Translations under genes and position numbers: made by a program
In this document: piece by piece, positions 1 to 13,547 of the stretch
Numbering within the stretch: the first letter of the stretch is position 1
Layout of the letters: each line of letters starts with the position of its first letter
Notes under the pieces: generated by a model
What the model was told of the DNA's origin: nothing
Seen by the model: only the letters and a program-made list of their open reading frames with translations
Database searches by the model: none
DNA from: Stomoxys calcitrans
Taxonomy: Eukaryota > Arthropoda > Insecta > Diptera > Muscidae
Direction of reading: 5' to 3'
NCBI RefSeq assembly: GCF_963082655.1
Contig: NC_081552.1
Span: forward strand, 70,229,465 to 70,293,464
Length of the DNA: 64,000 nucleotides

Positions 1-150
1 TGTCGTATATAGTTCAGATCGGTATGAGGTATATGAGTATAAGGTATGAAATTTTCACCGAATTTTGATGAATGGTGGTTTACATATATACCCGAGGTGG
101 TGGGTATCCAAAGTTCGGACCGGCCGAACTGACCGCCTTTTTACTTGTTC
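1..150 (-). repeat. GGATACCCACC-type Helentron-like repeat, end fragment
   Basis: Read on the minus strand this is an ACAAGTAAAAAGGC start, a GC-rich palindrome (arms AGTTCGG 112-118 and CCGAACT 124-130), then GGATACCCACC and a CGGGTATATATG stretch. The same layout occurs at 19391 and, degenerate, near 61450. The rest lies outside the window. It abuts the LINE copy in a T-rich stretch, which suggests insertion into it. The assignment to DINE-1/Helentron-like elements rests on layout only. Confidence 0.55.
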
Positions 151-1476
151 TTTCTGCGGAATGGACTTTTCTCCTTTCTCCTTTTCTCGCGCGTTGCTAC
201 TGATTGCAGTGTTGCTCTGTATGCCGCATTCTTGGCTTCAGTAGTATCTCGATGGTCGTACCATGGGTTTCTTGGGGGTGGGTTCCGGTACCCAAGTACG
301 CATTTTCCATGGAGTTGACAATAGTTTGCCACTGCGCCATTATATTATCGGAACAAGGAGTGCTTCCATCAAGCAGTTGGGTCAGTCGAGTGGAGTACGC
401 CGCTACCATCTGTTGTGTTTGCTGCTTTCCCATGTCAAGCTTCCGTCCAGTGTCAGATCATTCTTTCCTCGCCATGTTCAAACGGGTGCGAACCTTGGCT
501 GCAACAAGGTAATGTTCCGAATCTATATTCGCTCCACGGATCGATCGTACATCTAACACGGTGGATAAATGCCTTCCATCTATCACAACGTGATCAATTT
601 GGTTCCTCGTGTTTTGATGAAAGGACAGCCACGTGGCTTTGTGAATATTTTTATGTTGAAATCTTTTGCTACTAACTACCATGTTTCTTGCAGCGGCGAC
701 ATTTTTCAGCCTCATCCCATTACTGGACGCGTTATCTTGTGGAGGCTAAACTTTCCCACTGTCTTCCTTCCATATTTTCGCATTAAAATCTCCCAGAACG
801 ATTTTAATAACATGGGCGGGGCAGCGGTCATATTATCTCTCTAGGCGCTCGTAGAAAATATCCTTGGTCTGCTCGTCTTTGTCTTCCGTCGGGGCATGGG
901 CATAAATAAAGCTGATGTTGATTTAATTGGTCGTTATGCGGATTGTGGCTAGCATCTCATCCACCGGAGTAAAGCTGGAGACAAGGTGTTTCAAACTCCG
1001 ATTAACCACAAATCCACAGTCAAATTCATGACTTGTGTTATGGCAGATATAATATAATTCGTCACCGTTTGGTGTTGTAGTGACTTCATTCCCAGTCCAT
1101 CGCACTCCCTGTAAGGCGGTAATATATGCCTTTTACTTCTCTTATACATCCGCCAGTGCGTATACTGCACCTTCTCTATAAAGAGTGCGAACATTCCAGC
1201 TGCAGATCCGCAAATCATGGTCCTTTTTTCGTTTGCGTCGTGGGTCGTCGACGTTGGGGGTCCGTTTTTACTATTTCTTTGTTTTTCATAGTAGTTCTCA
1301 TAGTTTTCTGGTGGCGAGTAACCGGCCCAGCGCCCCAACCGCATTGGTTTTGTGGGATTGCCCATGTATCCCTCGTTGTGGCGAGCTGCTTGCTCCATGA
1401 TCCGACGCTCGCCTCCAGCCGCCCCTAACCTGGGAACAGATGCTGATATTGGCCATTGGTTATTTAAAGGCGCCAA
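151..1476 (-). pseudogene. RTE-like LINE relic: endonuclease region
   Basis: The minus strand encodes the 5' part of a non-LTR retrotransposon of the RTE-like type. An N-terminal segment (about 1476-1000) is followed by fragments of an apurinic-type endonuclease. The motif YAHAPTEDK precedes GDFNAK (codons at 779-793), and IDHVVIDGRH and ANIDSEHYLV follow. The final catalytic motif is normally SDH; here it reads SEH (Glu codon at 515-517). Several stops and frame changes break the reading frame, one of them about 15 codons before GDFNAK, so the copy is dead. The reverse transcriptase part is missing because the preceding repeat abuts it near 150. A second copy at 50244-52495 matches it but lacks the endonuclease core. 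The family is recognised from motifs; the exact clade is less certain. Confidence 0.8.
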
Positions 1477-1760
1477 TAACTCGCCTTGTCATCTCGAGTA
1501 TTGTTGGCGCTCAGTATTTAATTAAGAGCCAGTCCTGCCTGACTCCTCACTGATACTCTCCTCTCGAAAATCCCTGACAGCCCGCGGCCGCATTTTCAGC
1601 TACTCCGCATAAAAACGGAGCTTTCCACTATCCACAGCCTGTGGACGCGCACGGTAGCTTCCAGCTAAGCTTCCCGTTGTAACGATGGACACCACACTAG
1701 TCAGAGTTCCAGTCTGTGTGGGGCTCATAGTTATCCCGTGTCGACCGGGATTAAAGAAAA
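1449..1760 (-). repeat. LINE-leader-like repeat, shared with the 60.15-kb retroposon
   Basis: Upstream of the LINE reading frame lies GC-richer sequence that aligns by eye with the retroposon at 60151-60515 in the same sense. Shared blocks include ACAAGGCGAGTTATTGG, AAATAACCAATGG and a GGAGC-TTCCACTATCC stretch. It is either the natural 5' leader of this LINE or a separate repeat it landed in. The overlap at 1449-1476 with the LINE start favours a leader. Confidence 0.5.
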
Positions 1761-1979
1761 TTGCCTATGCATTTATTTTAAAGCTGGTTTTATTTTCTAA
1801 ACTCAGATACTTAACTCTTAAAAAAACAAAAAATAAATTAATAAACTTGCCTGAGTCAAAAATTAGATACCCACAACCACAATACCCAACTATCCGAATT
1901 TCAGTGAAATATGTTAAAATATAAGCTATTTAGAGGCCATGAAGTTCAATCGATATGTATATCTAAATAGAAGGTTTAT

Positions 1980-2002
1980 CCCCCCCCCCTCTCTCTCTCT
2001 CT
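1980..2002. repeat. C10 plus (TC)n microsatellite
   Basis: Ten C residues at 1980-1989 run directly into about six TC units. The flanks at 1761-2089 show nothing else recognisable. Confidence 0.85.
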
Positions 2003-2089
2003 ACATCACAATCATACAAACTTTTGCAAAATCGGCTAATAACCTTCAGTTGCGAGATCGATCTATGTGGCAGTTTTATCAATCTATGG

Positions 2090-2958
2090 TAAAGGGTGAT
2101 TTTTAGCTATTATCTGTTTGACAACACTGGTTTAAGCAGCTCTAGCACGTTTCGTGTTTTATTTCACTGCCAAACATCTTCTGTATAAGTTAACCGTGAA
2201 TCGTCCTTCAAACGAACAGCTCTTGCAAATTTTTGAATTTTATTATCAAAATGCGTACTCTGTTAAGAAAGTTCATCGAGCGCCCCGTCTTCTTCAGCGA
2301 CGAAGCTCAATTTTGGCTCAATGGGTACGCAAATAAGCAGAATTGTCGATTATGGAGTAATGATCAGCCAGAAGCATAGCAAGATCTACCAATGCATCCA
2401 CAAAGAGGCACAGTTGGGTGCGGTTTATGGGCTGGTGGCATCATTGAACCATACTTCTTCAAAGATCATGCGTATCATAAAGTAACTGTGAATGGTGAGC
2501 AATATCGTGAGATTATATCCATATTTTTTGCCCAAAGTGGAAGAGCTTGACTTGCATGACATGTGGTTTCAAATAGACATGCCACACACCACGCGTAACA
2601 ATGGCCTTATTGATAGGCGTATGCGGTGAACATTTTATTCCACGTTCGGAACCGGTCAATTAACCGCCTAGATCGTGCGATTTAACGCCTTTAGACTATT
2701 TATTTGGTTTTGGAAGACAACATTGAAGCATTTATTCGTGAGATACCGGCAGAAATGTTGGAAAGAGTACGCCAAAATTGGACTAAGCGGATGGTCCATT
2801 TGAGGCGCAGTCACGGTCAACATTTGCATGGAATAATCTTAAAACATTAAATTATTTGGGCCGTACTAACGATTCAAATAAAGATTTTATGCATTTTTCT
2901 GATTTTAATGTGTTTTTCTTTGAATAACTTTCCTATAGCTCTTAAAAATCACCCTTTA
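2090..2958 (+). mobile_element. Degenerate Tc1/mariner-superfamily transposon
   Basis: The ends are inverted repeats: TAAAGGGTGATTTTT at the left, the same sequence reversed at the right, with the TA dinucleotides as target duplication. The right TIR continues AAGAGCTATAGG where the left has AGCTAT, so three bases differ by an indel. The 869-bp length is short for an autonomous member of this superfamily (usually about 1.3 kb), in keeping with the internal deletion described for its transposase. Confidence 0.8.
2188..2855 (+). pseudogene. Tc1/mariner-type DDD transposase, internally deleted
   Basis: The N-terminal helix-turn-helix start (EFYYQNAYSVKKVHRA) is joined near 2280-2290 to the catalytic core, so most of the DNA-binding domain is lost. 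The core retains FFSDEAQFWLNGY with the first Asp codon at 2299-2301, then CGLWAGGIIEPYFF, then a damaged WFQIDM segment with the second Asp at 2576-2578, then RSCDLTPLDYLFG with the third acidic position at 2694-2696. The last two catalytic residues are about 40 codons apart with a frameshift between, as in the DD39-41D range of this superfamily. The C-terminal EIPAEMLERV block survives. Stops and frameshifts make it non-functional. It lies wholly between the TIRs of 2090-2958. Confidence 0.8.
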
Positions 2959-3167
2959 CAATATAGACCATTTGCAAATAAAAGGATATCAAATATAACG
3001 CATTTTTGGAAATTTCCAAAAATCTTCCTTTTGTGAGTTGAAGACGATGATCAGTTATAAATGGAAAATTGGGCCTCCATAATCGAACTGAACCTCACAC
3101 TGAGTGGAAAAATAATCTGTACCAATTTTCAGCTTTTAATTTTAAGAGGCTGCAGCGGGGGGCATTT
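2959..3167. other. AT-rich spacer, nothing recognised
   Basis: No coding, RNA or repeat signal stands out between the transposon and the family A start. Confidence 0.5.
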
Positions 3168-4165
3168 TTATACCCTCCACCATAGGATGGGAGTGTACTT
3201 ATTTCGTCATTCTGTTTGTAACACTTCGAAATAAGTGTCTAAGACCCTATAAAGTATATATATTCTTGATCGTCATGACATTTTAAGTCGATCTAGCCAT
3301 GTCCGTCCGTCAGTCCGTCTGTCTGTCGAAAGCACGCTATTTTTATAATTGTAGGTCGGTTGGTATTGTAAATGGGTTAAATCGGTCCATGTTTTGATAT
3401 AGCTGCCATATAAACCGATCTTGGGTCTTAACTTCTTGAGCCTCTAGAGGGCGGTTCATAACCTGATATAGCTGCCATTTAAATCGATCTGGGATCTTGA
3501 CTTCTTCAGCTGTTAGAGGGCGAAATTTTTATCCGACTTGGCTATAATTTTGTATGTGGTGTTTTGGTATCACTTTCAACAACTGTGTAAAGTATGGTTC
3601 AAATCGGTTCATAACCTGGTATAGCTGCCATATAAACCGATCTTGGATCTTGAGATCATGAGCCGCCAGAGGGCGCAGTTCTCATCCGATTTGGCTGAAA
3701 TTTTGCATGAGGTGTTTTGTTATGACTTCCAATAAATTTGTTAAGTAAGGCGCAAATCGGTACATAACCTAATATAGCTGCTATATAAACCGATCTGGGA
3801 TATTGACTTCTTGAGCCTCTAGAGGGGGAAATTCTTATCCGATTTGTTAGAAATTTTGTACAATGGTTTTACCCACGACCTCCAACAGGCGAAATTCTTA
3901 TCCGAATGCACCGAAATATTATACAATGACTTCTACAATGTTCAGCTTTTAATTCATTTATGGTCCTAATCGGACTATAATTTGATATAGCTCCAAAAGC
4001 ATAACAGTTCTTATTTATTCTTCTTTTTGTAGTACAAATTATGATTTCATCCATGGGCGGCGTAATTTCGAAGATAGGCTACATGGGACAATATATTAAT
4101 GTATCTTCATTATAAACCGATCTGCCAATTCGATTTGTGAAGGGCGCAGAAGAACCATTTTCCAC
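3168..4165 (+). repeat. Family A repeat (TATACCCTCCACC type), left of a facing pair
   Basis: It starts TTTTTATACCCTCCACCATAGG, then the CTTGATCGTCATGAC block, a short GTCC/GTCT run near 3301-3328 and several diverged units with GATATAGCTGCCATATAAACC and CTCTAGAGGGCG. A second copy faces it at 4440-5074. There is no coding capacity. Confidence 0.8.
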
Positions 4166-4377
4166 TTGGCACTCAAATGCCGACTACTGGAAAATTTACT
4201 TTTTTGTGGTCCCTAAAGGCAGCTTCAAATAAAAAAACTACAAATTTTTGAATAATTTGTATGACTAAAATGATCTTTTGATTGTCCTTTACCATCAAAA
4301 ATTATTTGTAATTAAAAATAATAAATTTTACTATGCTTTCTTAACTTATAAAGTCGATTCTTTCACTAATTATATAC

Positions 4378-4439
4378 TACACCACAACTGTGGTACAGGC
4401 CATTATAGCTTACTGCATTTGTTGTTACAAACGGAAGAA
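4378..4439 (+). repeat. ACTGTGGTACAGG-type repeat fragment
   Basis: The segment with ACCACAACTGTGGTACAGG recurs near 19194, each time beside family A-like units. It is probably a variant start of the same superfamily. Confidence 0.4.
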
Positions 4440-5074
4440 AGATAGATAGACTCATAGCAAAATCGGGAGATAGGTTTATATGGGAGCTATATCAACCTAT
4501 TAATCGATTCCGACCATATTACACACGTATGTTGAAAGTCATGAGAGAAGCCGTTGTACAAAATTTCAGGCAAATCGGATGAGAATTGCGCCCTCTAGAG
4601 GTTCAAGAAGTCAAGACCAAAGATCGGTTTATATGGCAGCTACATCAAGTTATAGACCGATTTGAACCATACTTGGTACAGTTGTTGGATATCATAACAA
4701 AACACGTGGTGCAAAATTTCATTCCAATTGGATAAGAATTGCGCACTCTAGAGGCTCAAGAAGTCAAGACCCAAGATCGGTTTATATGACAGCTATATGA
4801 AAACTTGGACCGATATGGCCCATTTACAATACCAACCGACCAACACTAATACGAAGTAATCGTGCAAAATTTCAAGCGGCTAGCTTTACTCCTTCGGAAG
4901 TTAGCGTGTTTTCGACAGACAGACGGACGGACATGGCTAGATCGACATAAAATGTCGCGACGATCAAGAATATATATACTTTATGAGGTCTCAGACGAAT
5001 ATTTCGAGTAGTTACAAACAGAATGACGAAATTAGTATACCCCCCATCCTATGGTGGAGGGTATAAAAAGGTCA
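4440..5074 (-). repeat. Family A repeat, reversed copy
   Basis: It is the reverse of the family A start: CAGACAGACGGACGGACATGG at 4916-4936, then the TAAAATGTCGCGACGATCAAG block, ending CCATCCTATGGTGGAGGGTATA. With 3168-4165 it makes an inverted pair about 1.9 kb across. Confidence 0.8.
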
Positions 5075-5082
5075 ACAATACA

Positions 5083-7262
<2,180 letters not shown>

Positions 7263-7282
7263 TTGGATACCAATCTTAAATA

Positions 7283-7345
7283 AATAAACCTGGCTTGCTT
7301 CGCTGCGCTTCCTTTTACACCATATGAATTATAACATTCTTTTCA
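7283..7345 (-). repeat. Helitron 3'-terminal fragment
   Basis: The sequence resembles the GC-rich 3' terminus and adjoining unique part at 5362-5405, and stops soon after. It may be a truncated second copy or a concatemer joint. Confidence 0.5.
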
Positions 7346-7915
7346 ATTACTCTTCTTTGCATTCACTAAGCATACGCATACGTATATATTTTGCGGCCAT
7401 GTTTTTATAGAACTTTCAGACCATTGTGGAATCTTGTCCCAGGGTAGGAGGGTTAAAAAAATAATACTGAAAACTGTCAAAGGTTAGTTCCTTTATTTTA
7501 TTTATTCCAAGAATTGACAACTTGTCAAAACAGTAGTGAAAATCATATGATCAACTTTGAACACACTCTCCTGTACCTTTCGCTCTCTTTTTCTTTGTTC
7601 GGGTTTGCTTGGCTATTCAAATAATTTCTATCTCCCAATAGATGACGCTGAATTTGTTGTTGGTGATGCTCGCTGTTGATTCCCTTCACATTGTCATCAT
7701 TTTGTCTATTTTTGAATTCAATCGAATTTCCAGTTTTGTCGGCCTATCTAATGTCACCGTTTCGCATGGGTAAGCATCTTCGGCTTACCCATGGCATAAA
7801 TTTTAAAACAAATTTTCAGCACTGGATATTCCTTCAATAGTAGTTGCGACAATAATCATTATCCATTTAAGACTTCAGTACAAAAACTTACTGCCTAGAC
7901 CACTAAATTTATTTT
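7346..7915. other. Unclassified sequence with a short palindrome
   Basis: No gene was recognised. The stretch 7430-7660 resembles 9063-9275 loosely (a common AGGGTA...TTAAAAAATAATAC start and a shared TAGATGACGCT/TAGATGGCGCT block), so it may be an old repeat. A perfect inverted repeat, CATGGGTAAGC at 7765-7775 and GCTTACCCATG at 7783-7793, has a 7-nt loop. Confidence 0.4.
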
Positions 7916-8690
7916 TTCTTTTCATACCCTCCATCATAGACTAATTTCGTCATTCCGTTTGTAAAGCATCGAAATATTCATTTTAGACCCAACAAAGTAT
8001 ATATGTATATTTTTGATCGTCTTGACATTCTAAGTCGATTAAGCCATGTGGGTCCGTCCATCTGTCGAAAGCACGGTAACTTTCGAAGGGATAAAGTTAG
8101 GCGCATGCAATTTTGAACAAATACTTCAAATTAGTGTAAGTCAGTTGGGATTTTAAGTGGGTCATATTGGTTTATGTTTTGATATAGCTGCCAAATAATC
8201 CGATTTTGGATCTTGACCTCTTGAGCCCCTAAACGCCTCAATTCTTATCCGATTTGTCTCAAATTTTGTATAAGATATTTTGTTATGACTTCCAACATCT
8301 GTGCTAAGTATGGTTTAAATCGGTTTAAAACTTGATATAGCTCCCATTTAAACCGATCTCCTAATTTGACTCTCTAAGCCTCTAGAGAGCGCAATTCTCA
8401 TGCGATTTGGCTTAACAATATTTTAACGACTTCTCCTATGACCTTCCACATACATGTCAAATATGAACTGAATGAGTCCATATCCTGATATAGCTCCCAT
8501 ATAAACCGATCTCCTAATTTGACTCTCTGAGCCTCTAGAGGGCGCAATTCTTATGCGATTTTGCAAAACATTATTTTTACGACTTCTGCTATGACCTTCC
8601 ATAACCTGATATAGCTCCCATATGAACCGATCACCCGATTTTAATTCATAAGCCACTATAGGGCTCAATTCTTATCCAATTTTACTTGTT
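7916..8690 (+). repeat. Family A repeat, diverged
   Basis: It has a damaged start (CATACCCTCCATCATAG), the TTGATCGTCTTGACATTC block and three or more units with GATATAGCTCCCATATAAACC. It lacks the palindromic end. Confidence 0.75.
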
Positions 8691-8789
8691 GTCTCGCGAT
8701 TCGTTTGCCAAGCTATTTTCCCTTTATAAAATCTGCTGTTTTCAATGACTTGGCGAACGAATCGAGTGACAAAACGAAAAAAAATGTGT

Positions 8790-8960
8790 TCTTATCGGCA
8801 CGCCACTTTGGCTCGATTATAAAAAAGAGGCTTCTTATCTTTGAGCTAAATTTTCAATCAAACCAGCTCCATTGAGCTTTCGCTTTCAAGACGTAGAAAA
8901 ACCTCTGTAACGAAACCTACTCTCCAATGAGTCTGTGTGCGTTCGTCGAGCCTTCCCCTT
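8790..8960 (+). repeat. SINE-like 3' fragment, diverged
   Basis: The stretch with CGGCACGCCACTTTGGCTCG, ATTATAAAAAAGAGGC and TCCATTGAGC parallels the SINE body seen at 12572-12700 and 47965-48233. The divergence is high, so the call is tentative. Confidence 0.35.
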
Positions 8961-9944
8961 TAACAGTTTAACACAAACTTAGATATTCGCACTCTACAAA
9001 ATAGATTTTTATCTATGGCAAAGATGGCCACTTAAACTACCTGAAACACCTATTGTTAAGGCCTGTCTTAGGGTAAGAAATTTTAAAAAATAATACAACA
9101 AACAACCGCAACAAAATTCCTATACATTATTTTTCTATATTTTACGGACCGATAGGTTGCCATAACAAAGATAAATGCTGCATACTCAATTTTTACCACT
9201 CTGTCCTCGCTCTGTTCGTGGTGGCGTCTCCTTTCAGTTGTTCCATTTGCAAACATAATAGATGGCGCTTATTTAATGTTAGTGCTGCCATCGATAAGGG
9301 AAAGGTTTAGACTTTAATACCCAAAATGTTAATAAAATAACTTAAAAGTTATCCGTTCCATGTCGCCCCGGATCCTTGCGCAATCACATATAAACGATTG
9401 AGAATTTGACATTTCTCCTTTCTGTTAGAGCTGTTTTTGAACATATTGTTATGAGTCCTTTGCCTATGCTGCTACTCGCTTGTAGCGGCTTAGCGCCTAT
9501 AACATTGATCATCATGTGTTAGTTGTCTATAACTAATTATATGGCAACCTGTTGAATAGTCATAATTTAGTCATTTTTAAATCAAATCAAATTGCCATAT
9601 TAAACGATTCTCAGTGGCAAAGAACTGATTTGCTGGTCTATATATTAGGTGCGGTGGCGACAGTTCTTAGTAATTAAAGCGTGTAAAACTTTTGAACATA
9701 AAAGTGTTGCCCAGCGGCACGTTGTTGTCTAGGAAAAGAAGGCTCCTTGTCGATGAACTAAAAATGGCGGCCACCTTGGCGTTAAGGTTTGCAACTGCTC
9801 CTATCACACTGAATGTCATAACTTTGGGGGTATGGCGGCAGTGTCCTATTAGGTCATTATAATTGATCAACTGTTTTGAGGTGAGGTGGTCAGCTAGATA
9901 TATGAGCAGAATAAAGATATCATATTCGCTGTCGACAACCTTAC
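8961..9944. other. Unclassified AT-rich sequence
   Basis: No gene was recognised. The part 9063-9275 is a loose relative of 7430-7660. Confidence 0.4.
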
Positions 9945-11035
9945 ACTTTTAATTTAAACCCATATCGTCATAATTGGTGTATACAGCCGCTTGATTGGGC
10001 GCGGCTATAGGAGGATTGTGCACCTCACACCGTCTGCCACTTGAGGACAAATTTGAATGACGCACTTCAATTAAAGATATCTATCACTTGATCCCCCATT
10101 GTTTTAATGGGTCAAACAAACTATTAGAGGCGACTTTATGAGGTAAGGCACCACCTAGATTCTTGGACACAAAGTTTAATGTCATATTTGTAATCTGATA
10201 ACCAAAACCTTTAATTTGAGGCTCATCTAGCTATGATCGAATTATTTTCTCATTTGGGGGTGGGGTGACCCTCAATTACTTGGACCTCATTTTTTATGTC
10301 ATATTCGTAGTCTAGTCCCGAATACCTTTCATATGAGTTCCATATTGATATTTACGTCCAGAATCGTGGTCCCGAATGTGGGTATGAATTTCGTGCTCTA
10401 CTCCCAAATACCTTTCATTTGATCCCCATATTGCCATGACCGCCCAATATGTATGTCCGATTTAGGGGTGTTTTCGGTGGTCTCCCAGATACTTAGGCCT
10501 GAAAAAATATCAGCATCGTGCTCTACTCTCAAATACAATTTATTTAAATCCCATACTGTCATTGGTTTAAGGGGAGTTTATGTGATGAGGCGTCTACCAA
10601 ACACTTGCCCCAAAATTGGTTATCAAATCCGTTTTCTAATCTCAAATATCTTTTGAGCCACATATTGCCATGGTCCGTAAATTTGTACTCTTTGGGGGTG
10701 GTTTTGGAAAGGGAAGGTGCCCCAAATACATGGTCCCACATTTGGATATCATATAGTCAGTTTGTCCCCTTTGGCGGGTGTTTTCTGGGGAGGGGCGGCC
10801 CCCAAACACTTGGTCGCACATTTTAATATCAGATTCGTATTCTACTCGCAAATACCTTTCATTTGAGTCCCATATTGCCATGGTCGGTAAATATGTCCGA
10901 TTCCATATCAGATACCTTTTCTAATCTTAAATACCTTTCATTTGATTCCCATATTGTAGTGATTAGTCTAGGTGCCCCATCCGAAATTTGGATACAAAAT
11001 TTTTGTTTTTAGGTTACTGTAAGTGTGCAAACAAA
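9945..11035 (-). repeat. Helitron family B array, both ends lost
   Basis: Array units of about 128 bp with CAAATACCTTTCATTTGA, ATATTGCCATGGTCG and GGGGTG...CCCCAAACAC blocks. The left part (9945-10320) is the more diverged. No CTAG or TC terminus is present. Confidence 0.7.
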
Positions 11036-11039
11036 ATCG

Positions 11040-11550
11040 ACCTACCCATCTCGGAGATATTAATATTAAGAGTCATAAAAAAATCCTTCCTGCCATATTT
11101 CGAGAGAATCGGTTAACAAATGAGCTCTTTATGTTACATTTCTCAAATTCTTAATATTACTATTAATCCCATAGAAATCGGTCTAGATTTACATATACAT
11201 AGCTGTCATATAGGTTTATTGCCTGATTTTCACTTTTGGACCACTGCAAGCGCATTTATTGACCAATCTTTCCAAAATTTTGTGCAAGGCTTGTGGAAAT
11301 CAGTACAGATTTAGAAATAGCTTCTAAAGATTTAGGGTAATTTGCAACAATTTTGTCATTTATTACAGTTTGAACATATTTGCTCGAAATGTGAAACAGA
11401 TTGTTTAATAACCCATCTAAAAACATCCGGCGAGGTCCATCAAATTGATGGACACCCTATCACTAAAAGCGAATTTCTGCGTTATCTGTAATCTCAGCTC
11501 AAATATTTTTTTTCGCAAGGAGAGCTGAGGATATTATTGACGGTAATTGA
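11040..11550 (+). repeat. Fragment related to the AAAGTCGG-type repeat
   Basis: It shares the block TTTCGAGAGAATCGGTTAAC (11098-11117) with the element at 32694-33165, where the same block lies at 32935-32954. The rest is weakly similar. Confidence 0.35.
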
Positions 11551-11635
11551 CCATTTTTATACCTTCCACCACAGGATAGGGGTATACTAGCTTCGTCATT
11601 CCGTTCCGTTCGTCACACCTCGAAATATTCATCTA

Positions 11636-11895
11636 AAGGCTCTATTACACGGCATGTAGTTGTCTTATGACATGTTAAACTTAGCACATGTTGATTTGCA
11701 GTGGAATGATTTAATGATTGAATGATTTTATGATTTAATCAGCTTTTTCTCAACTTTTTTTAAATCAGCTTTTGCTCAAATTTTTAGGTTATGTCATACG
11801 AAAAAAACATACAGGTGTGATAGCAAAAATTATGAGTCGGATGTAAATTAACAATTTTGACAAACATGTCATCTACATGCCGTTAATAGTGCCTT
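11636..11895. mobile_element. MITE, TIR AAGGCTCTATTACACGG
   Basis: The 260-bp insert has TIRs AAGGCTCTATTACACGGCAT at the left and the matching ATGCCGTTAATAGTGCCTT at the right. TA dinucleotides flank it (11634-11635, 11896-11897). It interrupts the family A block CGAAATATTC...CCCATAAAG, whose uninterrupted form occurs in other copies. The TA duplication points to Tc1/mariner-type mobilisation. Confidence 0.8.
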
Positions 11896-11943
11896 TAGAT
11901 CCCATAAAGTATATGTATTCTTGATCGTCATGACATTTTAAGT

Positions 11944-11982
11944 CGATTTAACCATGCCCATCGCATGGGCATGGTTAAATCG
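11944..11982. repeat. Perfect 18-bp inverted repeat
   Basis: The left arm at 11944-11961 and the right arm at 11965-11982 are exact reverse complements with a 3-nt spacer. The left arm corresponds to the usual family A sequence after AAGTCGAT; the right arm is new and replaces the GTCC/GTCT run. Confidence 0.9.
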
Positions 11983-12571
11983 CAAGTGCGCTTACATTCG
12001 AAGGAGTAAAGCTAGGCGCTTGAAATTTTGCAAGAATACTTCTTATTAGTGTAGGTCAGTTGGGATTGTAAATGGGCCAAATCGGTCCATGTTTTGATAT
12101 GGCTGCCATATAAACCGATCATGGGTCTTGACTTCTTAAGCTTCTAGGGGGCGCTATTCTTATCCAATTTGGCTGAAATTTTGCACATATTTTTTTTTGC
12201 TATGAATTCCCACATCTGTGTTAAGTATGGTCTAAATCGGTTCATAACCTGAAATAGTTATAATATAAACCGATCTCCCGATTCGTCTTCTTGAGCCTCT
12301 AGAGGGCCCAATTCTTATCCGATTTGGATGAAGCGTTTGGTTATGACTTCCAATAACTGTGCTAAGTATGGTCTAAATCAATCCATAACCTGATATGGAT
12401 CTCCCGGTTCTTGAGCTTCTAGAGGGCGCAATTCTTATCCAAATTGGCTGAAATTTTACATATGACTTCCAATAACTGTGCCAAATATGATCTAAATCGG
12501 TTCATAACCTGCCACATAAACCGACTTCCCAATTTTAGCTTCTGAGTCTCTTGAGGGCGTAATTATTATTA

Positions 12572-12700
12572 TGAGGCGGCTATAAAAAGGAGGCCCCCTT
12601 ATCATTGAGCTTAAACTTGAATAGGGCAGCACTCATTGAGATGTGAGAAGCTTGCCCCGTTTCCTTATGGAATGTTCCTGGGCAAATGTGCATTTGCGGG
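12572..12700 (+). repeat. tRNA-derived SINE, 3' fragment
   Basis: GGCTATAAAAAGGAGGCCCC, CTTATCATTGAGC, CACTCATTGAGATGTGAGAA and GGAATGTTCCTGGGCAAAT form the body and tail of the SINE seen more fully at 47965-48233. The promoter head is missing; it is fused directly to family A units. Confidence 0.7.
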
Positions 12701-13224
12701 CACATGTGTACGTAATCTTTATTTATTGACTGTATGTATATCACTAAGTGCGTTGGTGAGTGTATTCTCTAACACATGCATGCCATTAAATAACACATCG
12801 TTAGACATGTTATCGTTATGACCATTTTGATAATTATTTTTATTGTAATGTCGATTGCATTATAACCTCAACCCCTGTGGCCAGCCAATGAAATTAGGGG
12901 TGTTGCTGATATTACACTGTTGCAAAGTTCTATCGTTGAAATTAATTTTCGACTACGGAGTAATAAACATCTGTTAAAATGCTGTTTATTTTCCCAACTT
13001 TTCTGAAATTGTTTGAAGTTGTTCTTTAATTAATTGACGTTTTCAATCTTTGGTAATATTGAAACTTCACATACCCGAAAAATTCTGAATAAAGCTCCAT
13101 CATAATATTAATATTTTATTCAAATATTTGACTTAATTGTAAACTGCTATGAAGTATTTCCTATTATTAGTTTTTGTTGTTCTGTTATTTTGTATTTTTT
13201 TAACGTGTATCACATGGTTGTTTC
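12701..13224. other. AT-rich sequence, nothing recognised
   Basis: No coding, RNA or repeat signal supported. Confidence 0.5.
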
Positions 13225-13547
13225 TGTCTCAAGTTGAGGTGTGCACGAGAGTCCAGAATAGTCGTGCCACGCGTGAACCACGCGTGAGTCACGTTATTCG
13301 TGAGTGAAATCCAAATCTAATCACGCTCAAGTGATTGAATTAAAATTAGTTATGCGTCAGCTTGAATCATGACTCTCTAGTCACAACTTACGAAAAAATC
13401 ACGAACCACGAGATATCACGACTCATAAGAAAATCACGACTTAGGGTTGGTATTCTATTCTGTTTTCGGATCAGTCGCAGAAATTTTTAATTATTTCGCG
13501 AGCGAAATTTGAAAGTAATTAAAAGTTTTTGTTTCTACACTAAAACA

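Larger units (their letters stand above)
11554..12560 (+). repeat. Family A repeat with nested MITE
   Basis: It starts TTTTTATACCTTCCACCACAGG and continues after the MITE at 11896 with the CTTGATCGTCATGAC block. Several units with GATATGGCTGCCATATAAACC follow. The GTCC-rich run expected after ACCATGCCC is replaced by an inverted repeat (11944-11982). The palindromic terminus is absent. Confidence 0.8.

Noticed and set aside
2090..2958. An intact, potentially active Tc1/mariner element
   Set aside because: The N-terminal DNA-binding part is deleted and several stops and frameshifts break the catalytic core.
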